A DNA stretch of 64,000 nt from an uncultured Cetobacterium sp. (GCF_945952365.1 NZ_CAMFHX010000014.1:1-64000); one strand, 5' to 3'. Positions 1-10,219 are shown, numbered from the stretch's first letter. Program-made: numbers and translations. Notes: generated from the letters alone by a model not told the origin.

Positions 1-87
1 TGTTATTTTCATAACTTCTGACTATTTTCTCTATTCGGTTGTTAATGTCCTTTTCAATGCTGTGCGGTTGTTCCCGCTACAAGAAGT

Positions 88-116
88 ATAATAACATAAT
101 TTTTAAACTGTGTCAA
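88..116 (-). promoter_or_regulatory. Strong outward promoter, rRNA-type
   Basis: On the minus strand TTGACA (111-116) is followed after exactly 17 bases by TATTAT (88-93). The predicted transcript runs off the left edge with a leader of about 80 bases and no reading frame opening in it. A near-consensus promoter with an untranslated leader is typical of rRNA or tRNA operons, so a 16S gene may lie just outside the window. That identity is inference. Confidence 0.6.
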
Positions 117-144
117 CAAGTTTTTTTATTTTTTATTAAATTTT

Positions 145-786
145 TTATAAATTTAATTTAAATCTATTTTTTCCATCTCTTTCCAATACACCCTCTTCCA
201 CAAATTCACTGATAACTCTAGATAAAGATGGCCTACTAACCCCAAACATCTCTGATAACTCCTTTATAGAGTGTTTAAATAATACTTTATCCTCTACTTT
301 ATTCTGTTCAATATAATCAAGCATTTTTTCTCTTATTGTTTTCGAATTAAAACTTTTCCAAACTTTATTTGATAAAAATTGAGTTTTATCTGAAATTTCA
401 TTTAAAAAGTTTATTAGTATAGTTTCTTTTAAATTAAATAACTTTAAAAGGTTTCTTTTATCAATATGTAAAACTTCAGTTTTTTCTAAAGCTATTAAAT
501 CAACAGGTATAATATTGTTTTCACCAAAAATAAAAGCTGAAGCTATTAAATCTCCTGTAGATAAATTCTCTATTTTTTGAACATCACCTGTATCTTTTAA
601 CATCTCAGCACTTAAATTTCCATTAATAACAATTGAAATTCCATCTAATGTATCTCCTCTAAAAAAAACTATGTCATCTTTTTCAAATTTTTTTATATCA
701 AAACTTATAGCCTTAAATATTTCTTTTATTTCACTTTCCTCTATATCTTTAAATAATGTTATTTTTTTTAAAAAACTAAAGTTCAA
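145..786 (-). CDS. Crp/Fnr-family transcriptional regulator
   Basis: A 213-residue protein with a cyclic-nucleotide-binding-type beta-roll (about residues 10-120) and a C-terminal winged helix whose recognition region reads SRPSLSRVISEF (about 173-195), the usual Crp/Fnr layout. It contains no cysteine, so it cannot carry the Fe-S cluster of a true FNR. The effector is unknown. The start is TTG, placed 7 bases after a GGAGG. It is a single gene, divergent from aroE on the other side and from the outward promoter near the edge. Family assignment is firm; the regulon cannot be read from this window. Confidence 0.88.
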   Translation of the reverse strand: MNFSFLKKITLFKDIEESEIKEIFKAISFDIKKFEKDDIVFFRGDTLDGISIVINGNLSAEMLKDTGDVQKIENLSTGDLIASAFIFGENNIIPVDLIALEKTEVLHIDKRNLLKLFNLKETILINFLNEISDKTQFLSNKVWKSFNSKTIREKMLDYIEQNKVEDKVLFKHSIKELSEMFGVSRPSLSRVISEFVEEGVLERDGKNRFKLNL

Positions 787-830
787 TCTATTACCTCCGC
801 GAATTATTTTTATTTATAAATATAATATCA

Positions 831-859
831 TTGTTTATTCAAAAAAATAATAATATAAT
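831..859 (+). promoter_or_regulatory. Promoter of aroE
   Basis: TTGTTT (831-836) and TATAAT (854-859) are separated by 17 bases and lie about 28 bases before the aroE start. Confidence 0.6.
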
Positions 860-887
860 TATATATAAAAAAGGAGTGATTTAATTT

Positions 888-1691
888 ATGAAAAAATTTG
901 GATTGCTTGGAAAAAATATTTCTTACTCTTTTTCTCCAACACTTCATAATAAAATATTTGAATTATACAATTTTGAAGCTGAATACAAAATCTATGATGT
1001 AGAAGATGAGGGATCAATAGAAGGCTTCTTAAAAAGTATGAAAGAAGATAACATTTTAGGATTAAACATCACTATTCCATATAAAACAACTATTTTAAAA
1101 TTTGTTGATGAACTTTCTTCAGAAGTTAAAGATATCGGTGCTGCAAATTGTATAAAATTTTCTAAAAATAAAATAACAGCCTACAACACTGATTACTTTG
1201 GACTAATAAAAACTTTTGAAAAAATGGGATTATATTTAAAAAATAAAAAAGTTATTATTTTAGGTAGTGGTGGTGCTGCAAAAGCCTGTATCAAAGCACT
1301 TATAGATCTTAATGCTATTGTTTATACAGTCTCTAGAAACCCTGAAAAAACTAAAATGAATTTACTAAATTGCTTTACTATTTCCTATGAAGAACTTTTA
1401 GAAACATCTGGTTATCTAATTATAAATGCTACTCCTGTCGGAACTTTCCCTAATACAGAGATTTCTCCTGTATCTAGTGATGTTCTTCAAAATTTTGACT
1501 TTGCCTTAGATTTAATATATAATCCTAAAGAAACTTTATTTTTAAAATTTGCACATTCTAAAAACAAAAAAATTGAAAATGGATTTTGTATGTTAGTTTC
1601 ACAAGGTGTTAAATCAGAAGAGATTTGGAATGATGTAGAATTAAACTATGAAAAAATTTACGATGAACTTGTCGATGAAATTTATAAATAA
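888..1691 (+). CDS. aroE: Shikimate dehydrogenase
   Basis: AroE reduces 3-dehydroshikimate to shikimate with NADPH in the chorismate pathway. The 267-residue protein has the N-terminal shikimate site (SFSPTLHN, residues 14-21), the catalytic lysine in TIPYKTT (Lys66), Asp102 in NTDYFG, and the nucleotide-binding glycine loop ILGSGGAAKA. The length is typical. AAGGAGTG precedes the ATG. The following zinc-ribbon gene starts 15 bases after its stop and probably shares the transcript. No other aro gene is in the window. Confidence 0.95.
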   Translation: MKKFGLLGKNISYSFSPTLHNKIFELYNFEAEYKIYDVEDEGSIEGFLKSMKEDNILGLNITIPYKTTILKFVDELSSEVKDIGAANCIKFSKNKITAYNTDYFGLIKTFEKMGLYLKNKKVIILGSGGAAKACIKALIDLNAIVYTVSRNPEKTKMNLLNCFTISYEELLETSGYLIINATPVGTFPNTEISPVSSDVLQNFDFALDLIYNPKETLFLKFAHSKNKKIENGFCMLVSQGVKSEEIWNDVELNYEKIYDELVDEIYK

Positions 1692-1706
1692 CGGAGGATT
1701 ATAAAT

Positions 1707-2060
1707 ATGAAAAAAATAGTTATTACATGTCCTAAGTGTAAAGAGAAAATGAGAATAATGGATAAAGTTGCTAAATATAGATGCCCTAGTTGCAAAGAGA
1801 TTTATAAATTTACAACTTTTAAAAGAATAATCCAAAAGTTTCTTGGTTTTTTCCAAGGAATTACACAAACTTTTGTTGATATAAAAACAAATTTTGTAAC
1901 AAAATATAGAAATACTAAAGCTACATATAATTATATGAAACAGATGAAAACTAATATGAAAAATAATCCTAATTGGTCTAACTATCATAAAGAGCAAGCT
2001 GAAGAAAAAAAGATGAGAGATGCACAAAAACCAAATTTCTGGGATAGATTCAAAAAATAA
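1707..2060 (+). CDS. Small zinc-ribbon protein, function unknown
   Basis: A 117-residue protein opening with two CxxC knuckles (Cys8/Cys11 and Cys26/Cys29), a zinc-ribbon like those in the MJ0042 or FYDLN-type families. The remainder is strongly basic and helical, rich in Lys, Asn and Met, with no membrane segment. It follows aroE closely behind a CGGAGG site. The cysteine pattern supports metal binding. A nucleic-acid role would fit the charge but is speculation. Confidence 0.72.
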   Translation: MKKIVITCPKCKEKMRIMDKVAKYRCPSCKEIYKFTTFKRIIQKFLGFFQGITQTFVDIKTNFVTKYRNTKATYNYMKQMKTNMKNNPNWSNYHKEQAEEKKMRDAQKPNFWDRFKK

Positions 2061-2061
2061 A

Positions 2062-2097
2062 AAACGGAGAGCAGATTTTTTTGCTCTCCTAATTTTT
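2062..2097. terminator. Bidirectional terminator between converging genes
   Basis: Stem GGAGAGCA (2066-2073) pairs with TGCTCTCC (2082-2089). It sits between the zinc-ribbon gene and leuS, which converge. The U-run is better on the minus strand, so it mainly ends leuS. Confidence 0.8.
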
Positions 2098-4708
2098 ATT
2101 TTACAACTATATTTACAATTTTTCCTGGTACAACAATAACTTTAACTACTGTTTGTCCCTCTATAAATTTCTTAACATTTTCTATTTCTAAAGCTCTAGC
2201 TTGAACTTCTTCTTTAGAAATTGTTCTTTCAACTTCTAAAGTTCCTCTTAGCTTACCATTAACTTGAACTGCTATTGCAATTTCATCAGCTATTGTTAAC
2301 TCTTCTTTATGAGTTGGCCAAGCTTGTAAGAATAACATACCTTCATTCCCCATCTCTTGCCATAACTCGTCACAGAAGTGAGGAGTAAATGGAGATAACA
2401 TTACAACCACATTTACCATAGCTTCTCTAAATATTTTTTTAGATTCAGATGTCTCTTTATCTGTTCCCAAAACTTGAGTTCTAAAGTCTTGCATCTCATT
2501 TAATAACTCCATAGTTGCAGCAATCGAAGTATTGAAGTGATAATCAGCTTCAATAGATTCAGTTACCTTTTTAATTGTTTGATGTAACTTTCTTACTAAA
2601 GCTTTATCCTCTTTAGTTAACTTAGAGTAGTCAATTTCTGAAGTATCAGCTAAATACTCTTTATTTTCTAAAACTAATCTCCAAATTTTATTTAAGAATC
2701 TAGCAGCTCCTGCTAATCCATTTTCATTCCACTCTAACTCTCTTTCAGGAGGTGCAGCAAACATTATGAATAATCTTGTTGTATCTGCTCCATACTTGTC
2801 TATCATTATTTCTGGGTCAACACCATTATTTTTTGATTTTGACATTTTTTCTACTTTTACTTGTAACTCTTCTCCAGTAGTTTTTAAGAATGCTGAGCTT
2901 CCTTTAACTTCTACTTCTTCAGGATATAAGAATCTATTCTCATTAGCTGAATAATATGATGGTCCTAATACCATTCCTTGAGTTAATAATCTTTTAAATG
3001 GCTCATTAGATGAAAGAAGTCCCATATCTCTTAAAACTTTTGAGAAGAATCTAGAGTATAGTAAGTGCATTACAGCATGCTCTATTCCTCCAATATATTG
3101 ATCTACTGGTGCCCATCCATCAGCAATCTCTTTTGCAAATGGTAAGTTCTCATTTTTAGGATCACAGTATCTTAAGAAATACCAAGATGAGTCTACGAAA
3201 GTATCCATCGTATCTGTATCTCTTCTTGCTGGGCCACCACAACATGGACAGATTGAATGCTTAAAGCTTTCTGATGTCTCTAATGGATTTCCATTTCCTG
3301 AAAACTCAACGTCTGTTGGTAATAAAACTGGAAGATTTTCATCATTTTCCATTACTACTCCACACTTTTCACAGTATAAAGCTGGAATTGGTGTTCCCCA
3401 GTATCTTTGTCTAGAAACTCCCCAATCTTTTAATCTATATTTTGTAGTTCTTTCTCCAAAACCTTTCTCTTCTACAAATTCTGCTATTTTAGCTAAAGCC
3501 TCTTTAGAAGATACTCCATTAAAATCAGAAGAGTTAGTCATTATTCCTGAACCAATAAATGCATTCTTCATCTCAGATGCAACTATTACAATTTCCTCTT
3601 TTGATTCCTTATCTATAGGATTGATTACAACTTTAATTGGTAAATCATATTTTTTAGCAAAAGCAAAATCTCTCTCATCATGAGCAGGAACAGCCATTAC
3701 AGCTCCTGTTCCATAGTTCATTAGTACATAATCTCCTATCCATAGTTGTACTTTTTCACCATTTACAGGATTAATTACATGCCACCCTGTATTTACTCCA
3801 TTCTTCTCTTTTCCTTCAGCCGTTCTTTCTATCATATCTGTATTCTTCATCTCTGAAACAGCACTTTTTATTGATGGATTAACTTTTATTATTTCATCAA
3901 CTAATGGATGCTCTGGAGCTATTACTGCATAAGTTACTCCAAATAAAGTATCTACTCTTGTTGTGAATACTGGTAAGTTTTCATCTTTTTCCACTAACCT
4001 AAAGTTAACTTCTGTTCCAATAGATTTTCCAATCCAGTTCTTTTGCATTGTCAGTACTTTTTCTGGCCATCCAGCTACTAACTCTTTATGCCCTTCTAAT
4101 AACTCTTCAGCATAGTCTGTTATTTTAAAGAACCATTGCTCTAAATCCTTTTGAATAACTGGAGTTTTCGAATGTCTCCAACACATACCATCTTCAACTT
4201 GCTCATTAGCTAAAACAGTTTGGCAATCTGGGCACCAATTTACTGTTGATTTTTTCTTGTAAACTAATCCCATTTCAAACATTTTCTTGAATATCCATTG
4301 ATTCCATTTGTAGTATTCAGGAGTATAACTCGCAATCTCTCTATCCCAATCATAAGATAATCCTATCATCTTTAACTGTCTGTTCATATTATCTATGTTA
4401 GATTTTGTCCAAATTGCAGGGTGTGCTCCATTTTGAATTGCAGCATTTTCAGCAGGTAATCCAAAAGAATCCCATCCCATAGGATGTAATACATTATACC
4501 CTTTCATTCTTTTATATCTAGCTATTACATCTCCAATAGTATAGTTTCTAGCATGTCCTACGTGCAATTTTCCTGATGGATATGGCAACATCTCTAAAAC
4601 ATAGTAGTTCTCTTTTCCTTCTACTTTATCTTCAGTTTTAAATATATTCTCATCTTTCCATTTCTGTTGCCATTTTTCTTCTATTTGGCCAAAGTTATAT
4701 TCTCTCAT
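2096..4708 (-). CDS. leuS: Leucyl-tRNA synthetase
   Basis: A class I aminoacyl-tRNA synthetase charging tRNA-Leu. The 870-residue length is normal for bacterial LeuRS. The HIGH-type signature is in PSGKLHVGHARN near residue 45 and KMSKS lies near residue 621. An editing CP1 insertion is present between them (GTGAVMAVPAHDERDF), followed by a second zinc-type CxxC...CCxC region and the C-terminal anticodon-binding domain. The ATG follows a GGGGTG site. It is monocistronic, with its own terminator downstream and the rlmB terminator upstream. Confidence 0.98.
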   Translation of the reverse strand: MREYNFGQIEEKWQQKWKDENIFKTEDKVEGKENYYVLEMLPYPSGKLHVGHARNYTIGDVIARYKRMKGYNVLHPMGWDSFGLPAENAAIQNGAHPAIWTKSNIDNMNRQLKMIGLSYDWDREIASYTPEYYKWNQWIFKKMFEMGLVYKKKSTVNWCPDCQTVLANEQVEDGMCWRHSKTPVIQKDLEQWFFKITDYAEELLEGHKELVAGWPEKVLTMQKNWIGKSIGTEVNFRLVEKDENLPVFTTRVDTLFGVTYAVIAPEHPLVDEIIKVNPSIKSAVSEMKNTDMIERTAEGKEKNGVNTGWHVINPVNGEKVQLWIGDYVLMNYGTGAVMAVPAHDERDFAFAKKYDLPIKVVINPIDKESKEEIVIVASEMKNAFIGSGIMTNSSDFNGVSSKEALAKIAEFVEEKGFGERTTKYRLKDWGVSRQRYWGTPIPALYCEKCGVVMENDENLPVLLPTDVEFSGNGNPLETSESFKHSICPCCGGPARRDTDTMDTFVDSSWYFLRYCDPKNENLPFAKEIADGWAPVDQYIGGIEHAVMHLLYSRFFSKVLRDMGLLSSNEPFKRLLTQGMVLGPSYYSANENRFLYPEEVEVKGSSAFLKTTGEELQVKVEKMSKSKNNGVDPEIMIDKYGADTTRLFIMFAAPPERELEWNENGLAGAARFLNKIWRLVLENKEYLADTSEIDYSKLTKEDKALVRKLHQTIKKVTESIEADYHFNTSIAATMELLNEMQDFRTQVLGTDKETSESKKIFREAMVNVVVMLSPFTPHFCDELWQEMGNEGMLFLQAWPTHKEELTIADEIAIAVQVNGKLRGTLEVERTISKEEVQARALEIENVKKFIEGQTVVKVIVVPGKIVNIVVK

Positions 4709-4751
4709 TTTTTCACCCCATTAATTTTTCATTTTATCTCATAATATAGCA

Positions 4752-4780
4752 TAAAAAAACCTGTACTTCCACAGGTTTAT
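4752..4780 (-). terminator. Terminator of the murA-rlmB operon
   Basis: AACCTGT (4758-4764) pairs with ACAGGTT (4771-4777). On the minus strand the stem is followed by a run of seven T, directly after rlmB. Confidence 0.8.
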
Positions 4781-4784
4781 TTAT

Positions 4785-5495
4785 TTAATATAGGTTTTTA
4801 GCTATTTCAGAAAGTATGATTCCTCCAGCAACTGATACGTTTAGAGAGTTTATCTTTCCGTGCATTGGTATTTTTACTAAAATATCACAATTTTCTTTTA
4901 CTTTCTTTCTAATTCCTTCCCCTTCACTTCCTAAAACTAAGGCTGTTTTATTAGGGTACTTCTCTTCATGATAGAACTTAGTTCCAGAACCTTCAGCTCC
5001 ATAAACCCAGAAGTCCAACTTCTTTAATTTTTCTATCGCATCTGATATATTTGTAACTTTTACTATATCAACATGCTCAATAGCTCCTGTTGATGTCTTT
5101 ATTACTGTTTCATTAATTTTTACAGAATTTCTTTCTGGAATAATAATTCCTTTTACACCAAATATTTCAGCACTTCTTATTATTGCACCGAAGTTTCTTG
5201 GATCTTGAACTCCATCTAAAATTAAAACTATTGATTTTTCATCTCTAGCTATTTTCTCTATAAACTCACCTAGTTCAATGTAGTAATCATAATCACTAAG
5301 ATATGCTACAACTCCTTGAGAGTTCTCCTCTTTTTTTCCAACTGAGAATATTTTTATATTTCTTGCAGAAGCTAAAGCTTTTAATTTTCCAAGCTTCTCC
5401 TCTCTCATTCCTTTAAAAATCTCAATTTTCTCAATATTGTTAGACTTATTTTGTAATAACTCTATTACAGGATTTATTCCTATTACTTTTTCCAT
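4785..5495 (-). CDS. rlmB: 23S rRNA 2'-O-methyltransferase, TrmH/SPOUT family
   Basis: The 236-residue protein has the short N-terminal substrate-binding domain and the knotted SPOUT methyltransferase domain. The three SPOUT motifs are visible: DGVQDPRNFGAIIRSAE, ALVLGSEGEGI and SLNVSVAGGIIL. RlmB methylates G2251 of 23S rRNA; paralogues of this family also modify tRNA, so the exact target is inferred from similarity. It follows murA by 14 bases and ends the operon. Confidence 0.88.
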   Translation of the reverse strand: MEKVIGINPVIELLQNKSNNIEKIEIFKGMREEKLGKLKALASARNIKIFSVGKKEENSQGVVAYLSDYDYYIELGEFIEKIARDEKSIVLILDGVQDPRNFGAIIRSAEIFGVKGIIIPERNSVKINETVIKTSTGAIEHVDIVKVTNISDAIEKLKKLDFWVYGAEGSGTKFYHEEKYPNKTALVLGSEGEGIRKKVKENCDILVKIPMHGKINSLNVSVAGGIILSEIAKNLY

Positions 5496-5509
5496 TTTCT
5501 CACCCTTAT

Positions 5510-6781
5510 TTATATTTCTACTTTTATTCTTTCTATATCTGCACCTAAAGCTCTAAGTTTAACCTCTAAGTTTTCATATCCTCTATCTACATGGTAAATT
5601 CTATTTACTATAGTTTCACCATCTGCTAGTAAACCAGCTAAAATAAGTGATGCTCCAGCTCTTAAATCACTGGCCATAACTTCAGCTGAAGAGAAGTTAT
5701 CTATTCCATCTATCCTAGCCATATTAGCATCTGTTGTTATCTCTGCTCCCATTCTATTTAACTCTGGAACGTGCATAAATCTATTCTCAAATATCGTTTC
5801 TTTTATTTCACTTGTACCTTTAACTAAACACATTAAAGTCATCATTGGTGATTGTAAATCTGTTGGGAATCCTGGATGAGGCATTGTTGTTGCCTTCACT
5901 GGCTTTAAGTCTTTAAGTTTTGTTTTAGTTGTTAACGTATCTCCAACTATTTCAAACTCTGCTCCCATCTCTTCTAATTTAGATACAAAGCTCTCTATAT
6001 GATCTCTTACAACACCTTTAACTGTTATAGCTCCATCAAACATAAGAGATGCAACTATAAATGTTCCCGCAACTATTCTATCAGGAATAATAGAGTATTC
6101 ACAAGGATTTAATTTTTCAACACCTTCTATCTCTAATCTTCCACTTCCTATGCCGTTTATTTTAGCTCCCATTTTCACTAAGAAGTTACATAGATCATCT
6201 ATTTCTGGCTCTCTAGCAGCATTTTCTATAGTAGTTTTTCCTTTTGCTTTTACTGCTGCCATTATAACATTTTCTGTGGCTCCAACACTTGGAAAATCAA
6301 AAACAACTTTCCCACCGATTAATTCTTCTGCTTCTCCCGCTACATATCCATGATCTATATCGATTTTAACTCCAAGAGCTTCAAATCCTTTTAAATGTAA
6401 ATCTACAGGTCTCGAACCAATTGCACACCCACCAGGCAAAGAAACCTTCGCTTTTTTTTCATGAGCTAACATAGGTCCCATAACTAAGAAAGAAGCTCTC
6501 ATTTTTTTTACTAAATCGTACGATGCAACTAATGATTTTAATCCGTTATTTACGATTTTATAAGAGTGATCTCCTAATTTTTCTATTTCAAGTCCTAAAC
6601 TTTCTAAAAGTTGAACTAAAGTATTTATATCTCTTAAATTTGGTACATTATTTAAAATATATGTTCCTTTCTCTATTAAAGTAGCTACAAAAATTGGAAG
6701 TGCTGCATTTTTTGCTCCTTCAACTTTAAGCTCTCCACTTATTTTTTTTCCACCAATTATTTTGAATGCCTCTACGCTCAT
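5510..6781 (-). CDS. murA: UDP-N-acetylglucosamine 1-carboxyvinyltransferase
   Basis: MurA transfers enolpyruvate from PEP to UDP-GlcNAc, the first committed step of peptidoglycan synthesis in the cytoplasm. The catalytic, fosfomycin-targeted cysteine is present in [10 protein letters not shown] (Cys119 from this start). The substrate-binding KNAALP motif is near the N terminus and the C terminus is complete. I chose the ATG at 6781 because AGGAG sits 8 bases upstream; a longer frame to 6802 runs into the previous gene. It sits between the YueI-like gene and rlmB. Confidence 0.96.
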   Translation of the reverse strand: MSVEAFKIIGGKKISGELKVEGAKNAALPIFVATLIEKGTYILNNVPNLRDINTLVQLLESLGLEIEKLGDHSYKIVNNGLKSLVASYDLVKKMRASFLVMGPMLAHEKKAKVSLPGGCAIGSRPVDLHLKGFEALGVKIDIDHGYVAGEAEELIGGKVVFDFPSVGATENVIMAAVKAKGKTTIENAAREPEIDDLCNFLVKMGAKINGIGSGRLEIEGVEKLNPCEYSIIPDRIVAGTFIVASLMFDGAITVKGVVRDHIESFVSKLEEMGAEFEIVGDTLTTKTKLKDLKPVKATTMPHPGFPTDLQSPMMTLMCLVKGTSEIKETIFENRFMHVPELNRMGAEITTDANMARIDGIDNFSSAEVMASDLRAGASLILAGLLADGETIVNRIYHVDRGYENLEVKLRALGADIERIKVEI

Positions 6782-6782
6782 G

Positions 6783-7346
6783 CTATCTCTCCTTTTTGTC
6801 AAATCTATCTATTGGACACACTTTCCCAAATAATCTATCAAAAAAATTCATTTCTTGAAACTTATCTAAATGCGATGGTAATTTTTCTTTTAACTCTTTA
6901 TAATGTTTTGGACAAATTTTATGCCCTTCTCCATAAATAAAGCCTTCACTTAAACCAGCATCTGTATATACCTTTGTTGCACTTTCTATTACAACCTCTT
7001 TATCTTCATTATCTAAAGCTTCACTTGAGACAACTACTAAACCAATATTTCCTCTAAAGGTTATATCATCAACTAGTGTATATCTAAGTCCTATTTTTTC
7101 AGCTTCATCTATGTAAGTTTTTATACATTCAAAGTGAACATCTCTTCTAATTTTTAATAAAATCGCTCTCTTATCTTTCATTACTTCTTTTATCTCGTTG
7201 TGAATAAGATTTCTCTCTATCTCTTGTCTATCTAAAGCTGCTAATACATTCTCTTTAAATTCACCTAAATAAATTAGTTTTTCAGTTTGAGTTTTTAAGA
7301 AGTGTAGTTTTGCTTTTTCTCTTTCGTTTATTATATCATCTACCAC
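6783..7346 (-). CDS. YueI-family (DUF1694) protein
   Basis: A 187-residue soluble protein. The segment [20 protein letters not shown] resembles the start of the YueI/DUF1694 family, whose members have no firmly known role. The central part has an alternating beta/alpha pattern ([20 protein letters not shown]) that could form a Rossmann-like fold. It starts at GTG after GAAGGTGA and ends one base before the murA start, so it heads the murA-rlmB operon. Confidence 0.68.
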   Translation of the reverse strand: MVDDIINEREKAKLHFLKTQTEKLIYLGEFKENVLAALDRQEIERNLIHNEIKEVMKDKRAILLKIRRDVHFECIKTYIDEAEKIGLRYTLVDDITFRGNIGLVVVSSEALDNEDKEVVIESATKVYTDAGLSEGFIYGEGHKICPKHYKELKEKLPSHLDKFQEMNFFDRLFGKVCPIDRFDKKER

Positions 7347-7446
7347 GAAATCACCTTCTATAAAATTTTATTTTTATTAATAATTATAGCATATAAAATC
7401 AAAAAAGTGATATAATTAAATATAACATCACTATACAGGAGGTACT

Positions 7447-8262
7447 ATGAGATTCAAACTTTTCCTTTGTTTTATTCTAGTTTTTTCATTAAGAACTTTT
7501 ACACAGAACGAAATAGTTAACATCTCTGGATTCGTAACTGATAAAGAATTTAGATTAGGAAATGCTACTGTATTTTTTTCTAATAGCTCAAATGTTGTAA
7601 AAACAGTAAAAAGTGATATCAATGGAAATTTTAGTATAAAACTTCCTAAAAATAAATATCGAATTATTGTAAAAAAAGAGGGGTATACCTCTTTAATTGG
7701 AGATGATTTTTTTGTAGATTATATTTTTAACGAACCTAAACAGCTTATTTTAAATATGACAGATAATAAAATTCATATCTATGGAAAAATTATCAATAAA
7801 TTTGGAGAAACTATTAAGAATGCCGACGTTAAAATTAAAGTAGGAGAAAATTTAATAGATTTAAAGAGTAATTCAAACGGAGAGTTCTCTTTTGAAGGTC
7901 AAATAGGACTTGTCTCTATATTTGCTCAAAAAGATGGATTCTATGGTAATGGGACATCTATGTTAATTCAAAATGAGAAATTTATAAATGATATCTCGAT
8001 TACTTTAGAAGCTAAAACATTCTATATCTCAGGTGCTCTTGTAAAAAATAACAACTATTTAAAAGATACATATCTTGAACTTATAAATGGTTCTAACAAT
8101 AAAGTTATTTCTACTATAAAAACTACAAAAGATGGTCTTTTTGAATTTAGAGACATTCTCACTTATGAAAAAGCTTATTTTAGAATTCCTAACTTAGGTT
8201 ATAAAAGTGAAATTTTTACAATCAATAAAGATTTAAGACAATTTAATATATTTACAGATTAA
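7447..8262 (+). CDS. Secreted protein with three carboxypeptidase-regulatory-like domains
   Basis: A 271-residue protein with a signal peptide (MRFKLFLCFILVFSL) followed by three consecutive beta-sandwich repeats of the CarboxypepD_reg/Cna-B type (about residues 25-100, 105-185, 190-265). Each carries the V...G.V..Knnn...T..DGnF.f pattern. There is no enzyme domain and no C-terminal membrane anchor, so a periplasmic or exported structural or adhesive role is likely but unproven. It is a single gene with an AGGAGG site and its own terminator. A similar domain is inserted in the secretin at 12088-13644. Confidence 0.75.
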   Translation: MRFKLFLCFILVFSLRTFTQNEIVNISGFVTDKEFRLGNATVFFSNSSNVVKTVKSDINGNFSIKLPKNKYRIIVKKEGYTSLIGDDFFVDYIFNEPKQLILNMTDNKIHIYGKIINKFGETIKNADVKIKVGENLIDLKSNSNGEFSFEGQIGLVSIFAQKDGFYGNGTSMLIQNEKFINDISITLEAKTFYISGALVKNNNYLKDTYLELINGSNNKVISTIKTTKDGLFEFRDILTYEKAYFRIPNLGYKSEIFTINKDLRQFNIFTD

Positions 8263-8303
8263 AAAATAGCAGCTCACAAAAATAACGTGAGCTGCTTTTA
8301 TTT
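8262..8303. terminator. Bidirectional terminator
   Basis: AGCAGCTCAC (8268-8277) pairs perfectly with GTGAGCTGCT (8287-8296), with A-rich and T-rich flanks. It separates the converging secreted-protein gene and pgi. Confidence 0.88.
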
Positions 8304-8307
8304 TTTA

Positions 8308-9657
8308 TTATTTCTTTAATCTTTTATTTAACTCTTCAGCTTGCTTTTCAAATCCTTTTTTCCCTAAAAGAGCAAACATATTTGCTTTGTAAGCTTCTAC
8401 TCCAGGTTGATCAAATGGATTTACTCCTAATAAGTATCCACTTACTCCACATGCCTTTTCAAAGAAGTAGAACATATATCCTAAGTGATAAGGTGTTGCT
8501 TCTGGTATGTTTACGATTAGGTTTGGTACTCCTCCATCAACGTGAGCTAGCACTGTTCCTTCAGCAGCTTTTTTATTAACAAAGTCCATTCCTTTTCCTG
8601 CTAAATAGTTTAATCCATCTAAATCTAAATTATCAGCTTCTATTAAAATATCATGCTCTGGAGTTTCAATGTTTACTAAAGTTTCAAATAAAACTCTTTT
8701 TCCATCTTGGATGTATTGCCCCATTGAGTGTAAGTCTGTTGAAAAATCTGCAGCTGTTGGTAATAATCCTTTTCCATCTTTACCTTCTGATTCTCCAAAT
8801 AACTGTTTCCACCACTCACCAATATAATGTAATCTCGGTTCGTAGTTTATTAACATCTCTACATCCTTACCTTTTCTATTTAAAATATTTCTAATTGTTG
8901 CATATTTTAAACAGTCGTTCTCTGCATATGGAGCCTTATAGGCTTCTTGAGCATCTCTTGCTCCAGCCATTAACTCATCTATACTTATTCCTGCTGCGGC
9001 TATTGGTAATAATCCTACTGCTGTTAATACAGAGAATCTTCCTCCTACATTATCAGGTACCACAAATGTTTCATATCCTTCATCAGTAGCTAACTTTTTC
9101 AAAGCCCCTTTGCTTGCATCTGTTGTAGCATAGATTCTTCTTCTTGCTTCCTCTACACCATATTTTTCCTCTAAATGCTTTTTGAATATTCTGAAAGCTA
9201 TAGCTGGTTCTGTTGTTGTTCCTGATTTTGATATAACATTTACAGAGTAGTCTCTATCTCCGATTACCTCTAATAAATCTTTTATATATTTACCTGATAT
9301 GTTTTGCCCCGCAAAATATATTTCAGGTCCTTTTCTATTTTCTTTTGTTTGGTTGTTATAGAATGTATGTGATAAGAACTCAATTGCTGACCTAGCTCCT
9401 AAATATGATCCACCAATACCAATAACTATTAAAACTTCTGAATCATTTTTTATTTTTTCTGCAGCTAATTTTATTCTATCGAACTCTACTTTGTCATAGT
9501 TAGTTGGTAAATCTATCCAACCTAAAAAATCATTTCCTGCTCCTGATCCACTCATCAGAGTTTCTGTTGCAGTTTTACATTGAGCCTCCATTAATGCTAA
9601 TTCATTTTCATTAAAAAAACCTAGTGCATTTGAATAATCAAACGATAACTTTCTCAT
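8308..9657 (-). CDS. pgi: Glucose-6-phosphate isomerase
   Basis: Pgi interconverts glucose-6-phosphate and fructose-6-phosphate in glycolysis. The 449-residue length matches the short bacterial (Firmicutes-type) form. SIS-domain motifs are clear: [12 protein letters not shown] for the sugar phosphate site and [16 protein letters not shown] further on. I chose ATG at 9657 because GGAGG lies 8 bases upstream; the ATG at 9675 overlaps that ribosome-binding site. The upstream SLH-domain gene ends 23 bases before it, so they may be cotranscribed. Confidence 0.96.
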   Translation of the reverse strand: MRKLSFDYSNALGFFNENELALMEAQCKTATETLMSGSGAGNDFLGWIDLPTNYDKVEFDRIKLAAEKIKNDSEVLIVIGIGGSYLGARSAIEFLSHTFYNNQTKENRKGPEIYFAGQNISGKYIKDLLEVIGDRDYSVNVISKSGTTTEPAIAFRIFKKHLEEKYGVEEARRRIYATTDASKGALKKLATDEGYETFVVPDNVGGRFSVLTAVGLLPIAAAGISIDELMAGARDAQEAYKAPYAENDCLKYATIRNILNRKGKDVEMLINYEPRLHYIGEWWKQLFGESEGKDGKGLLPTAADFSTDLHSMGQYIQDGKRVLFETLVNIETPEHDILIEADNLDLDGLNYLAGKGMDFVNKKAAEGTVLAHVDGGVPNLIVNIPEATPYHLGYMFYFFEKACGVSGYLLGVNPFDQPGVEAYKANMFALLGKKGFEKQAEELNKRLKK

Positions 9658-9680
9658 AATAATATCTACCTCCATATTAA

Positions 9681-10133
9681 TTAAATCCCTGCATTTTTTT
9701 CTAAAGCCTCGATTCTTTTCCTTAACTCATTTACTTCTTTTTGAGTTTCATCATTTTTCTGCCTTATAACCTCAACATCAACTCTTATATTTTCTATTTT
9801 TCCATTGAATAAATCTGCATCAAATCCAATCTTAGTTAACTCTCTTGAAAATTCATAAACTAAACTTTCCAAAATTATCAAATCTCCTCTATTAGCTTTT
9901 TTTTCATCCAAGCTATTAAACGATCGACTCAACCCTTCTGCAAAACTATATCTCGAAACTGGAAACTCTCCTTTGAATAAAAAACTATCCTCAGAAATAA
10001 TACCTTCATTTACAAGATTCTCTATTGCTTTATATGCCCAATGATTTTTAGGAACATCGTCAAATATCAGCTCTTTTCCCTGTCCATAAGCTAATGCTAT
10101 CAGTGTAAAGTATATCACAATTATTTTCTTCAT
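9681..10133 (-). CDS. Exported SLH-domain coiled-coil protein
   Basis: A 150-residue protein with a signal peptide ([17 protein letters not shown]), one S-layer-homology domain ([20 protein letters not shown] onward, to about residue 75) and a C-terminal heptad-rich helix ([20 protein letters not shown]). In diderm Negativicutes and relatives, an SLH domain plus coiled coil at the N terminus of outer-membrane proteins tethers the membrane to the wall. Here no beta-barrel follows, so it is a free-standing SLH-coiled-coil protein. A tethering role is inferred. Confidence 0.75.
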   Translation of the reverse strand: MKKIIVIYFTLIALAYGQGKELIFDDVPKNHWAYKAIENLVNEGIISEDSFLFKGEFPVSRYSFAEGLSRSFNSLDEKKANRGDLIILESLVYEFSRELTKIGFDADLFNGKIENIRVDVEVIRQKNDETQKEVNELRKRIEALEKNAGI

Positions 10134-10177
10134 ACACTACCTCTTTATGGTTAATTTTTTTTCAATTATAGCACAAA

Positions 10178-10208
10178 GAATAAAAAAAAACAGCCCTAAA
10201 GCTGTTTA
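10178..10208 (-). terminator. Terminator of the tRNA operon
   Basis: On the minus strand AACAGC and GCTGTT form a stem around a 6-base loop and are followed by nine T. It lies just downstream of tRNA-Cys. Confidence 0.8.
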
Positions 10209-10219
10209 TATCTTAATTT

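Noticed and set aside
145-786. Crp-family regulator as an oxygen-sensing FNR
   Set aside because: The protein contains no cysteine at all, so it cannot bind the Fe-S cluster.
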